Shown here: positions 28,401-38,179 of the stretch, piece after piece
Layout: each line of letters starts with the position of its first letter
Position numbering within the stretch: position 1 is the first letter of the stretch
Assembly: GCA_964463915.1 (NCBI GenBank)
Contig: CAYXEH010000008.1
Span: 1-64,000, forward strand
Direction of reading: 5' to 3'
From: PUPG01 sp964463915
GTDB lineage: Bacteria; Bacteroidota; Bacteroidia; Bacteroidales; UBA7960
DNA: 64,000 nt
Notes under the pieces: generated by a model
What the model was told of the DNA's origin: nothing
The model's input: the letters and a program-made list of their open reading frames with translations, nothing else
The model's database searches: none
Made by a program: the position numbers and the translations under genes

Positions 28401-31400
28401 TTTTCCGCTTATCGGGCCTGACGGTAACACCAGGGTCTATAGAGACATTCCCGCCGAAGCGAACAAAAAGCATATGGTCATCCTCATGGCCCCGACCCAG
28501 TTCCGTATCCTGGTTAAAGACCACATCCTGAGAATATTCCAGGAACTCCACCTTGCTCTCATTGATCCCTCCGCCCGGATTCCGCCAGCGGGCCACGAAA
28601 CGTTCATGACCACTAATTTGTGGCGAGGTCATAATATCATATAAGGCCAGGTCCTCCCCACCGAATACAGGCAACCCGCTATCATGCCCGCCGAATTCCT
28701 CGACCTGGTCAGGCTTACTCAGATTCTCCACCTGGCCGAATGCTTCTTCATCACATCCGGCTGTACTTGCCACTAGCCGTAACCCGTTGTACTGCGACGG
28801 ATCAGGTTTGAATACCGCGTAGACAACGGCATCCCCGGAGGGGGGCATAAAATAGGAGGTCTCCGGGGCAAAGGGATCATCAATATAGGCATCGTTACTG
28901 GGAGTATGCCAGTAATCAAACGTATATCCGGTAGCGGGCTCAGCCCGTATGGACACCTCCTGATTCCCGAAATACTGACCTGTTCCATATACTTCTCCCC
29001 AGGTTGTGTCAGGTTCCGCTTCCACTTCAAGCAGCCGTCCCATATTGCTTTCGATCATGAAGCGTGCGGTCAGTATGACATCATTGGTGGGCATGGTATA
29101 ATTGGTCGTGGGCTCCAGCCGGTTTTCCAGTTCTCCGCCGTATTCTTCGCCGGTAAGGGGATCCAGTGTGGCCCATTCAAAAAACTGGTAACCAAACACA
29201 GAACCGGCACTGACTTCCACTTTCTCGCCCACATCAAAGTTCCCCGCATCGATGGTACCACCTGCATAAGGCTCGCCATCGATGGAATGATACATCAGCA
29301 TCTGAATTTGCAGGTTAGGACGTTGGATGTATTCAGCGTGTAAATCCACATTACCGGGTGGCATGATGGTATCCAGGGAGGTTTCCTCACTCACCAGGTT
29401 GTCTTCCTCATCAAACCAGCCCATGAAATTGTAACCATATTCAACGGAAGTGGAAAGGGTAACCGTTTCACCTGGATAGTAAGAACCTGTTCCGGAAATA
29501 TTACCTGCTTCAGGCAGATTCTGTGATACATTTAATGCATATCGATCGGCTGAGTAGTTTGCCGTAAGGGTTAACATGCTATTTTCATCGGCCGCAGCAG
29601 GGTTAATGACATAAATCAGCTGATATTCCCCGTCTTCGGTCAGGGTGATAATGGGTACCACATTACTCTGGTACAACGCACCAACCTCTTCACCCGATAG
29701 GGCACGATTTACCATGCGTACCTCATCAATCCCGCCACGATAATTGTTTCCGATCAAAAACTCATCGATCCCGGGTGAAATAGTCCCGGATAAGGAACGT
29801 GAATTCTCAAGTTCCCCGTTTATGTACAGGCGCTGAGTGCTTCCGTCATAGGTCATTACCACATGCTGCCATTGATCTGTAATCGCGGGTGCCGCAATAC
29901 GTGTACCGTTGATATGTCCGACCACTTCATCTCCTTCAACGTTGAGCTGGTAAGACTCCTTTTCGTGGCCGGCAATGGACTGGATGACAGGGTTCACAGC
30001 CTCCTCTTTGGGATACCGGACCAGCACAACACCGGATCCGCCACTTCCTGCATTTCGATAATGGTTATGATTGCTGGTTGTTTCATTATTACCACCTCCG
30101 CCTCCACCAGTATTGGGCATGGCGTTACGCTGAGCCTGGGTTGTATACAGACCGCCGCGGCCACCACCACCCGGAGGAGGCGCATAAGCAGTATGTTCCC
30201 CCCCACCGGAACCTCCGCTGGCAAACCATCCGTTATCGCCAAAATGATCTCCAAACACATTCCCATAGTACAAACCAGCTCCTCCAGCTCCTCCATGGGA
30301 CGTCCCGTTGTTACCACGACCACCGGCACCGCCACCGCCACCACCTTCCCAGGGGCTTCCCCCCGTTCTAACACCCCCGTCGTGACCAAAACCACCTGAA
30401 TCAGAAGTAGGCTGAAGGCCTGTACCTCCGGCACCAACACCCGATCCTCCATGCCTCAAACCATTACTCCCCCGGTAGCTACCCCCACCAAGAGCAACCA
30501 AATCACCAAAACGACTGTCCTGTCCATTGTTACCGCGAGATCCCCCATTGCCTACAAAAACATCAATTGAATTGCCGGCACCCACATGGTAAGCATTGCC
30601 CAGACTGGGTGTTTCGGATCCATAAAAAATCAATCCTCCCGCACCGCCACCACCTCCTTCATTCATATTTTCTCCGCCACCACCCCCGGCAACCACCAGC
30701 ACTTCCACCTCCTCCACGCCTAACGGGGCTACAAAAGTTGCCTCCCCGGTATTCTCAAATGCATGAATAATATACCCGTCTTGCTCTGTAATCACGCCCC
30801 CACTACCATACAGAGGTCCCCTGGGACGAATCCAGGCACTGATACTCATGGCACCTGAAACTTCAAGTGCGTCGGTTTGCTGTATGACCACCTCATCATT
30901 TTGGGCGTCGAAATCCAATGCGCCGCCAAAAGGCCCGTTAATCCAGCTTCCTCCTCGCACAACCCCATGATGCTCATGCACCGTGGTATCACGGACAATA
31001 TCTCCCGCTCCTTCATTAAAAGGCCAGTGGCCCAAAACAATATCCCCCTCAGGATACCAGGTATTCAGCCCGTCGGTCCAGTTCTCAAATGTGTACCCAT
31101 CTTCAACGCTGGCGGTAAGGATCACCGGTTCACCCCCTCCGTAAGATGATCTGCCGGTACGGTCTTCCAAATCCCCCCCGTGCTCATGAGACTTTTCCAG
31201 GGAAAGCTGGTAATCCACCTGTTCAAAAACGGCTTTGATATATATATCTCCTTCTTCATCGGCATCACCAGGATCCACGATATATTCAAACTGTTCCCGG
31301 TCGTCAAACTCCAATTCCTGGTCATTGACCCAATTTTTCAGTGAGTAGCCCGTATTGACATTGGCCGATATACTGACAGGCTCCCCGGGCTGCAGATAAC

Positions 31401-34400
31401 CCTCAGTGGCGTATGGGCAGGGATCCTGGCGCAGGAAAGAAGGGTTCCCCGCAAAAGAAAGTGAACGATCAAGGGTAAGGGTATACTCATCACCCTGGTA
31501 GTGGGCCATTATTTCAATGTCATCACCTGCAATTTCAGGAGTTACGACAAATTCAAGGGTATAACTGCCATCTGTCTCCATTCGGACTTCCGGTGCATCC
31601 GGATACCAATCAGTGTTGCCGACACTCCAGTGAGAAAATGTATAATGCTCATTAACTGTAGCATTAACCTCAATGGTTTCATAGGGTGCATAGGGTGAAG
31701 CGTCTTTCACATCAACCACCTCTCCGGCATATTTGTGAGTCTGATCCAGGGTCAGGTCACTCTCATCTGTTTCATAAACGGCCTCCAGAATAATGATCTG
31801 ATCTTCATCAGCAGCGTGAGGGTCAGTCACATAGTTCAACTGGTATGTGTCATCCCCGGTTGACACCCCAACAGGCAGTACATTGCTGGAAAACAGAGCA
31901 TTCACCTCTTCTTCTGTGAGCGCACGACTGAGCAAACGTACCTCATCGATCTTGCCCGGGAACTCTTCGCCAATCACAAAGTCATGACCCTGAGACTGCA
32001 CCCCCCCGGTCAGAGAACGGGACTCCTGCAGATCTCCGTCTATATAAAGTTTCTGGGTTGAACCATCATAAGTCATCACCACGTACTGCCATTGATTTGC
32101 AGTCACCGAAGCCTCAATGCGTTGACCGTTGATATACCCTGTCAGGTTGAGACCCTCCATACTCAACAGGTAAGTATCCGTTCCTTTACCGGCGACGGTG
32201 GCCGGGGTTGCTCCGTCCGCGGAACCGGAAGGCCTTATCCAGCCAGCCAGGGTCATGGACTCACTCATGGCAAGATGCCCGTCATAGGGGATTACTACCC
32301 GGTCTGAACCACCATCAAATGACAATGCATCACCAAACACCCCGTTGGTCCAGGATGCACCGTGCACATCGCCATGATTGGCAAAGGTGCTATGATCCGT
32401 AGCTATATTCCCTGCTCCGTCATTCAACGACCAATACCCCATTGTAATATCCTGCTCAGGCTCCCAGAAGCTCACTCCGTCTGACCAGCCCAAAAGGGTG
32501 TAGGCATCATTTACTGTGGTTTCTACGGCAAGAAGCTCACCGCCCCCGTAATCCGCCTGACCTGTCAGATCTTCCACTTCCCCTCCGAGCTCATGCGACA
32601 GGGACAAAATCACATCGTACCTCGCCTGCTCATATACAGCTTTGAAGTAAATGTCCCCGGAACCATCGGCATCCTCAGGTGCAACCGTGTAGTTAAAATC
32701 GGTTTCCGTGTTTACAATGACTTCATGCTCATCTTCCCACCGGAGCAATTCATATCCGGGATAGGGGTTGGAAAACAAACGAAGGGGCTCACCCGGCTGC
32801 ACATAGCCGGAAGACGCGTAGGGACAGGGGTCCAGCCGTTCGTATTCAGGCCTGCCTCCAAAACTGTGGGAACGATCCAACTCAAGGATGTATTCTTCCG
32901 TGTCGTAATGGGCGGTAACGGTGATGTCTTCTCCTGCCTCAGAAGGATCAATGGTATAAAGAAGAGTGTAACTGCCATCTTCCTGTTCTTCCACTTCCGG
33001 AGCATCCGGACCCCAGGTATCATGGCCATCACTCCAGTACAGGAAAGTGTAATGTTCATTAACCGTTGTCTGAAGCTCTACTTCCTCCAATGGCCAGTAA
33101 GATCCTTTCCCGGTTTCATCGGTCACCTTACCCCCATGACGATGTGTCTGATCCAAAAGCAGTTCACTCTCCTGGGTATCATAAACCGCTGTAAGGGTAA
33201 ACTCCCCGCTTTCCTCAACCGCTGCGGGATTAAGCGGGTAACTCATTTCATAAAGATCATCGGCGGTCTTTTGAACAACAGGCAACACGTTGCCCTGATA
33301 CAAGGCAGAAGCATCGTATGAACTCAATCCCCTGTCATATAACCTGACTTCAGCTATGTCTCCGGTAAAATTAGTCCCCATGATCAGGTCATTCGTATTT
33401 TCAGGCACACTGCCTGAAAAACCGGAGGAAACTCTCTGCTGTCCGTTGACATAGACTCTGATTGTACTGCCATCCCAGGAGAGCACCACATGCTGCCACT
33501 GGCCGAAAATGGCAGGAACGGAAACAGTCTGTCCTGCAACATAGGCAATGAAGTCCAGTCCTTCCACTTCCAGCTGGTAAGCACCACGTCCTTTTCCCGC
33601 AATTACCCCGGAAGTTTCACTGTTGAACTCAGGGCGTACCCAAAGACTCAGCGCCAGCGCTTCATTGACAACAAGCGATGGATCATGGTTAACGGTAAGC
33701 GATGCGTTGCCGTCAAAATGCAGACCGTTTCCAAATGGAGAAGAGGTCCATGTCGTACCGCTGGCTACCCCATCGTTTCCGGAAGAACCGGCGTCAGCTA
33801 TTGTCTGACCTGTGCCCTCCTCCATGGGCCAGTGAGACCTCAAAGGATTGTCTTCGGGTTGCCATGACCCGATGCCATCACTCCAGTCCGTAAAAGTGTA
33901 ACCGGCACGTTCAGTGGATGAAATGCGTATAGGCTGCCCCGGTATATAGGTAGATTCCCCTGTAAGATCCTGCTGTTCTCCCCCAAGTTCATGGGAACGG
34001 TCAAACGTCAGTGAATAAAAATTCTCCACGAGGTAACTATTATCGTCATCCAGGCGATAGTTGACCTCAAAAAATATCTCCCCCCCTCCATCAGCATCCT
34101 CCGGGTCGATCACATACTCAAATTCTTCCACTGCCTGAATGGGTGTGCCATCGCGATCTCTCCACCGGGGAACCCGGTATCCGGGGTGCGGGTTACCGAA
34201 GATCCGGAGTGGTTCACCGGGATGTAACTCGTCAGGCGCGGAATGAGGACATGGATCCAGGCGTTCATAACCCGGATAACCCCCGTACTGAAACAAGGGG
34301 TGATGATCCAGATCCCTGCCAAAAGCAATGGATACAGGTTCGAAATCATAATGGGCGTAAAGAAAAACCGGCTCTCCCGGCTCCGGGGGGTCGAAACGGT

Positions 34401-37218
34401 ATTGCAGACGGAAGCTGCCATCTGGCTCCTGGCTGACTTCTTCATCGTCAGGATACCATTCATTTTGCCCGTCGCTGAAATGAGAAAACGTATAGTGGGG
34501 ACTTACCGTACCAATTACCTCAATGGGTTCATTGGGGAGATATTGTTCTTTCGCGGTAAGGTCTGTAACCACGCCACCATGCTTCTGGTAGGGTTGGGGA
34601 TGCAGGCTGCTTTCCTGTGTGGCATATTCCACCCACAGAGTGATCTCGCCATCTTCATCGGCAGCTGCATGGTCCACAACATAAGGCATTTTGAGGTAGC
34701 CGTCTTCCAGGGTTACATGGTCATCTTCCAGAGTCCAGCGGTTGTATCCATCAGTCCAGTAAACCAGCTCATATCCCCGGTGAATCCTCGCCCGGAGCTG
34801 AACGGTCTCCCCGGCCAGGTAAGGTTGTGAGTCAGTCAGATCTTCCTGGTAACCGGCATATTCATGTGAACGGTCAAAAGCAAGGGTGTATTCCGAGGCC
34901 TCATATTCTGCGAACAGCTCAATCTGGTTGCCCGCAACAGCTGCTTCATGATCTACCTCATACCGGAAGTATCCTTCAGTATTGGAACCATAAAGGGAGC
35001 GCACCTCATCCTGACTCAGTGCCCGGGAGTATACCTTTACCTCATCCATGGTGCCGCTGAACTCGTAGCTGGAATTGGTGTGCCAGCTTCCGGTCAGTAA
35101 CCGGTGACTGAAGTTATCACGATAAGTGAATGGTTGACTACCAACAGGCTCCCCATCCACAAAAAAATGCATTTGATCCCCGTCGAAAACAAAAGCCAGG
35201 TGATACCATTTGTCAGGTTCCACGCGTGTAGATTCGGAATAACGCCATCCGGCATCCGGTGAATAAACACCGAGTCGTCCGTCCTGATGCAACACGGTCA
35301 TGAATGTGTAAGGTCCGCCACGGGATCCAATTTTACTGACCAGCCCAGCCCGGTCTTTCAATGCATTGGCTTTTGCCCATAATTGCACACTAAAGGCTTC
35401 GTCATCCCCGAAATTGAAATAATGACTTGAACCCTGGTCAATATACTGCCCGTTCCCGCTGAAATTCATCCCACCGCCAATTCTGCCTTCACTTGTCCAG
35501 CTGGCTCCTGTCACCTGCCCGGTATGGCCGTAAAGTGAGGCATCAAAAGCAGACGTTCCCTGATCTGCATCAAACCCCATATGCGAAACCATTTCCGGAT
35601 CTTTTGGAAAATCATCAGGTGTCCAGGTGGTGCGGCCGTCGGTGAGTGACTGCAACTCGTAACCCCCGTAGTTGGCAACCGTAAGATCAATGGGTTCACC
35701 GGGATAATGCGCTGAAATTTTTTCCTGCCATGGCGCATAGTCAAGCTTTCCGGCCTCTGCGTCAGAGAGGCTGAAATCCAACCCGTACTCATCTGCGGAG
35801 AAATTGGCTGTGAGTTCTGCATAGAGCAACTCATCATTCTTGGTGCCTGCAGCTGGCATGGAATAATCAAACGAAGGGCTGTTGCTTACAACCGCTCCAT
35901 CCTGGTCGGTCCAGTTCTGGAAGGTATATCCTGCTTTAACAGTAGTGGAAACCGGCACACTCTCCCCATATCTTTTCAACCCGCCCCCTGTTTGTTCACC
36001 CGCATCGGGATGGGAGGCCTGCAGCCGAAGACCTGATTGGTTAACGGTTGTGACTCCGTCTCCACCACGACCGCCGTTTGCATTACCGGATGCCGTACCC
36101 CCGGAACCACCCTCAGCGCGTATGGTGCGAGAATTGTTAAGCTGACTGGCGAAGATATTTACACTTCCACCCCCTGAGCCACCGCCACCGGCACTAATGT
36201 GGCTGGCATTACCTCCCTGACTCCCATCGCTTGAAATAATGCCGTGGTTGTTAACCTTATGTGCATATAGCGCGAGCAAGCCACCTGTCCCCGTGTGTCC
36301 ATTACTGGCAGATCCACCGTTGTGTACTCCCCTGGAACCACCAGGGTTACCGGCACCACCCCCGGCACTATACCGGTAAGGTGAATTGGTCCAGGCATAA
36401 CCACTCCCGCCACGGCCTCCATTGGCAGAAGCATGCCCGGCATTACTCGTGTTACGGGCAGCCCGCCCTCCTCCGCCACTTCCTCCGCTATAGGAAGTTC
36501 CTGCACTCCCCCGGCCAGAATAACCACTTCCGGCGGTACCCGTCCGGTTACCACCGGAAGCTCCGCCCCCGGTAGAGCGCGTTACACCATCTGCACCTGC
36601 TCGCCCGGGTCTGTATGTGGATGACCCCCCGGCACTTGCATAAACCCTGTCTCCTCCCGCCCCACCTTCCGCCGGCACAAACTCCTCATCAAACAACAGC
36701 ACATTCTGCCCTTCGGAAACCGCGCCACGGGCCGTCATACTGATGGTGCCATGGTTGACCAGCTGGCCCGGGATGTGCATATACATCCCCCGCTTACGTC
36801 CATTGGCCGTAAGGGTCACATTGGTGTACACCGTAACATCACCGGCAAAGCGTACAAAAAGCATCCAGTCATCCTGACGGGAAGCATCGCCAAACTCCTG
36901 GTCTGTGTCAAAAAGGACATGGGAATCACTGTACTCGACCAGTTCCACTTTTGATTCATGGACACCGCCGTCCACATTGCGCCAGCGAGCCACAAAGGTT
37001 TCATATCCATTGATCTGATCGGAGGTCAGGATATCAAAAAGCGTGGCGTCGTTTCCTCCGATCACGGCATAACCCTCCGCATTGACACCCATATTGCTGA
37101 CCGTACCAAAATGCTGGGCATAAACAGAAGCTGAGCCAAAGGGAGCCACCACCAGCAGACTTGCCAGGATAGCGACAAAAAAGAAAAGGCGACGGATATG
37201 TAAGTAACAGAAAAGCAT
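1..37218 (-). CDS. Giant secreted multi-repeat surface protein (partial, >12,300 aa)
   Basis: A single reading frame covers the first 37.2 kb on the minus strand and runs off the left edge, so the C-terminus is not visible. It starts at the ATG at 37218 with a signal peptide (residues 1-34, basic HIRR then a long hydrophobic core, predicted cleavage VYA|QHF). Order from the N-terminus: head module plus Gly-rich segment, LamG/superrepeat region, a second head module plus Gly-rich segment, InlB-B-like repeats (GYxFxxW and TMPxxDxxLTAxF signatures), a GLUG block, more InlB-like repeats, then about 75 repeats of the type TITATV...ISPEGEV...YTFxxV. I checked the frame at eight places between 16808 and 57: codon phase is constant, and right of the N gap it matches after removing the Ns. 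Such proteins are usually adhesins or cell-surface fibres; function here is inferred only. Any T9SS tail or anchor would lie off the window. Confidence 0.9.
16810..16909. other. Assembly gap (100 N) inside the giant repeat gene
   Basis: Exactly 100 Ns, the conventional length for a gap of unknown size. The left flank ends ...tccgtgaaa and the right flank begins cgaacctccag. The same two strings are contiguous at 17171-17190, 270 bp away, inside an almost identical repeat unit. Joining the flanks directly gives LEVRFTEDPVDT in frame, identical to the neighbouring unit. The true gap is therefore probably zero or a whole number of repeats. Reading through 100 Ns literally shifts the frame and produces a false stop near 16759. 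Confidence 0.97.
18410..20675 (-). repeat. Second array of nine InlB-B-like repeats
   Basis: Nine units continue the GYxFxxW / MPxxDxxLxAHF pattern after the GLUG block (for example PAPGYVFVEWTGDTEYI and MPSEDVELIAHF). The last unit ends MPAGPADVVAHFMPDD near 18410, where the repeat type changes abruptly. Confidence 0.8.
20680..21650 (-). repeat. GLUG-motif block in the giant protein
   Basis: Starts GGTGTASDPFTISTPQHL and contains several MGGLVGRN, LGGLVGHN, IGGLVGYN and GGGLLGRQ motifs alternating with YASGSV segments, then a SYWDVVTSG ending. These are hallmarks of GLUG repeats, which form beta-helical surface modules. The block sits between two InlB-like arrays. Confidence 0.82.
21655..27600 (-). 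repeat. Array of about 22 InlB-B-like repeats in the giant protein
   Basis: Units of 80-100 residues with a common plan: a hydrophobic strand, GxVxG/DxTG, YNAxxxVxxxAxPxxGYxFxxW, then TFTMPxxDVTLTAxF, often linked by VDPxQ. This is the divergent InlB B-repeat / bacterial repeat fold, short beta-rich modules that extend surface proteins. I count about 22 in this stretch. Identity between units is low except at the signature residues, unlike the more uniform array nearer the C-terminus. Confidence 0.8.
27605..28735 (-). other. Head module B with Gly-rich segment (internal duplicate of module A)
   Basis: From FGQVENLSKP to GGRGGQGSITVSEYG, around residues 2830-3205. It repeats module A motif by motif in the same order: FVARWRN, ESKVE, MLFVRFGG, GNISMTARGA, GQNVVLL, FVPAAG, then GTGGLLVLFAHEINN and SSGGGSINFF. 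The Gly-rich part spans about 27620-28276. Confidence 0.75.
29650..31036 (-). other. LamG-like domain 4, split by a nested Gly-rich domain
   Basis: The first half (GHWPFNEGAGD to AWIRPRGPLYGSGGVI) lies at about 30790-31036. The second half (AGHEKESYQLNVEG, QWQHVVMTYDGSTQ, IDEVRMVNRALSGEEV) lies at about 29650-29965. The two halves match the continuous LamG domains 2 and 3 end to end, so the roughly 800 bp between them is an in-frame insertion within the domain. Confidence 0.8.
29985..30790 (-). other. Nested glycine-rich domain inserted in LamG 4
   Basis: About 265 residues that begin YIIHAFENTGEATFVAP, continue VEEVEVLVVAGGGGG, run through a long Gly-rich core and end GSGGSGVVLVRYP. This resembles the stand-alone bacterial glycine-rich domain (start F..P.GV..V.VLVVAGGGGG, end GG.GVV.VRY) found in phage-tail-like and surface proteins. 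It differs from the Gly-rich segments of head modules A and B. Confidence 0.75.
31870..32445 (-). other. LamG-like domain 3 of the giant protein
   Basis: Begins GYWSLNDGAGN, contains LAGWIRPSG, QWQYVVMTYDGSTQKLYIDG and ends IDEVRLLSRALTEEEVNALF. Closest in sequence to LamG domain 4 (shared VVMTYDGSTQ core), which fits recent tandem duplication of a module of about 1.4 kb. Confidence 0.8.
33285..33840 (-). other. LamG-like domain 2 of the giant protein
   Basis: Begins HWPMEEGTGQ, contains LSLWVRPEF, QWQHVVLSWDGSTIRVYVNG and ends IAEVRLYDRGLSSYDASALY. It is flanked by InlB-like units (WSDGIGSWQPED before it), and the arrangement recurs about every 1.4 kb with LamG domains 3 and 4. Confidence 0.8.
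34985..35590 (-). other. LamG-like domain 1 of the giant protein
   Basis: About 200 residues with the concanavalin A-like/LamG pattern: an early GFDADQGTSAFDAS strand, FSVQLWAKA, DKWYHLAFVFDGDQMHFFVDG in mid-domain, and a terminal MDEVKVYSRALSQDEVRSLY. This matches the Laminin_G_3 type widely used as a carbohydrate- or protein-binding module in Bacteroidota surface proteins. The ligand is not predictable. Confidence 0.8.
36035..37116 (-). other. Head module A with Gly-rich segment of the giant protein
   Basis: Mature residues 35 to about 395. A non-repetitive stretch (FVARWRN, ESKVELVEYS, MLFVRFAGDV, HGTISMTARGA motifs) leads into a Gly/Ser/Asn-rich segment from about 36685 to 36040, built of GGxGG, GTGGLLALYAH and GGGSGGGSVNIFAS motifs. 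The same module occurs again at 27605-28735. I cannot assign a named family to the head; Gly-rich segments of this kind occur in surface and fibre proteins. Confidence 0.75.
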
Positions 37219-37576
37219 TCATTAATGGCAGTTAAACGTAGACTCAAAGACGGAAGCCCGGGTTCCTCAACGTGGTTCTCAAAATTAAAAACCACATAGA
37301 ACCAAGGCTTTACGTCAAACTGCCAAAAAAATAATTAGTATAAATATTCAATATTGTAAATTTTTTTTACACTTAATGTGTTAAATCATATCTGTTTGAG
37401 CCACACAAATTTCGCGCGCGTGTGTTCAATAATAGCACAAAAGTAAAAAAAAATTCAAATAGTCTTTTAGACTACCTATTTTTTTTATTGCATATTTTAC
37501 ATTTTTCATGACTTTATCACGACAGGGAAAGATCAATCGATAAAAAAATAAAGAATAAAGCCCATTATTTTTATAT
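37219..37576. other. AT-rich divergent intergenic region
   Basis: Separates the giant minus-strand gene from the plus-strand surface genes and must hold both promoters. It is conspicuously AT-rich from about 37310 to 37570 compared with the GC-richer genes on both sides. It contains a hairpin at 37261-37303 in the leader of the giant gene and a TATATTTGC box at 37572-37580 for the plus strand. I found no convincing -7/-33 pair for the giant gene, and no gene. Confidence 0.6.
37261..37303 (-). promoter_or_regulatory. Leader hairpin upstream of the giant gene
   Basis: Outer arms ggttc (37261-37265) and gaacc (37299-37303) and inner arms gtggtt (37272-37277) and aaccac (37290-37295) form an 11-bp interrupted stem, 43-85 nt before the start codon. 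There is no T-run, so it is not an obvious terminator; it may affect mRNA stability or translation. Confidence 0.4.
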
Positions 37577-37580
37577 TTGC
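37572..37580 (+). promoter_or_regulatory. Bacteroidota -7 promoter box for the T9SS/fibre genes
   Basis: TATATTTGC matches the Bacteroidota sigma factor -7 consensus TAnnTTTG. No clear -33 TTTG was found. Transcription would start near 37587, leaving a leader of about 110 nt before the ATG at 37697. Confidence 0.5.
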
Positions 37581-37696
37581 GAAGGTTAAAGTCCGTGAAG
37601 CATCAACCAATTCGTTGCACTGTTTTGATACCTAGTTACTTACAGAATGTGTTAATTTTTTTTACAATCACTAGGGTCCGCAACACCTTCAGGTGG

Positions 37697-38170
37697 ATGA
37701 TTATTGTATTTTTTTGGATTGGTTTTTTAGACTCCCAAAACCTCTGCGCACAGGAAGCCATTCTCCCCCTGGGCAACAACCTGGAAGGACAAGGTGGAGG
37801 GGTCAGTTACAGTATAGGCCAAATAGCCTCCCACCAGTATCACCTTCCGGAAATTCATATATTCGAAGGAGTACAGCAGTCCTATGAATCCGTGGCTGTT
37901 GGGTTACCTCCCACCGAAACCATAAACATCCGTTACATTGTTTACCCAAACCCCACCTCGGGCATCGCCTACCTGGAAGTAAAACTGGATAAAATGAATG
38001 GTCTTCATTACCATCTGCACGATCTTAATGGAAGGGAGATTGCTTCTGCAGCAATCAGACAGCATATTTCCCTGCTTCCCACTTCATCGCTTCCACCAGG
38101 CACATACATTCTGCGCGTCAGCCAAAAGCAGCAGACCCGCAAATTGTTTAAAATCATTAAGCATCCTTAA
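37697..38170 (+). CDS. Small T9SS-sorted secreted protein
   Basis: About 157 residues from the ATG at 37697. The open frame extends up to a TTG at 37577, but that lies in the probable promoter; the ATG directly precedes a signal peptide (MIIVFFWIGF..., predicted cleavage CA|QEA). The middle (GGGVSYSIGQ, GVQQSYE) matches the short N-terminal segment commonly paired with T9SS tails. The C-terminal 80 residues (YPNPTSG, DLNGREI, LPPGTYILRV, RKLFKI) are a classic type A T9SS sorting domain that directs outer-membrane translocation and surface attachment. The stop is 9 nt before the next gene, so the two are probably co-transcribed. Cargo function is unknown; the protein is little more than signal peptide, a short cap and sorting domain. 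Confidence 0.8.
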   Translation: MIIVFFWIGFLDSQNLCAQEAILPLGNNLEGQGGGVSYSIGQIASHQYHLPEIHIFEGVQQSYESVAVGLPPTETINIRYIVYPNPTSGIAYLEVKLDKMNGLHYHLHDLNGREIASAAIRQHISLLPTSSLPPGTYILRVSQKQQTRKLFKIIKHP

Positions 38171-38179
38171 GCGACTACT

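Noticed and set aside
27518..30371. Plus-strand Pro/His-rich open frames over the Gly-rich segments (for example 27518-27877 and 30078-30371)
   Set aside because: Low-complexity complements of Gly codons on the minus strand; no domain or start signal.
37577..37696. Longer start (TTG at 37577) for the T9SS-tailed protein
   Set aside because: The TTG overlaps the probable -7 box and would put 40 residues before the signal peptide.
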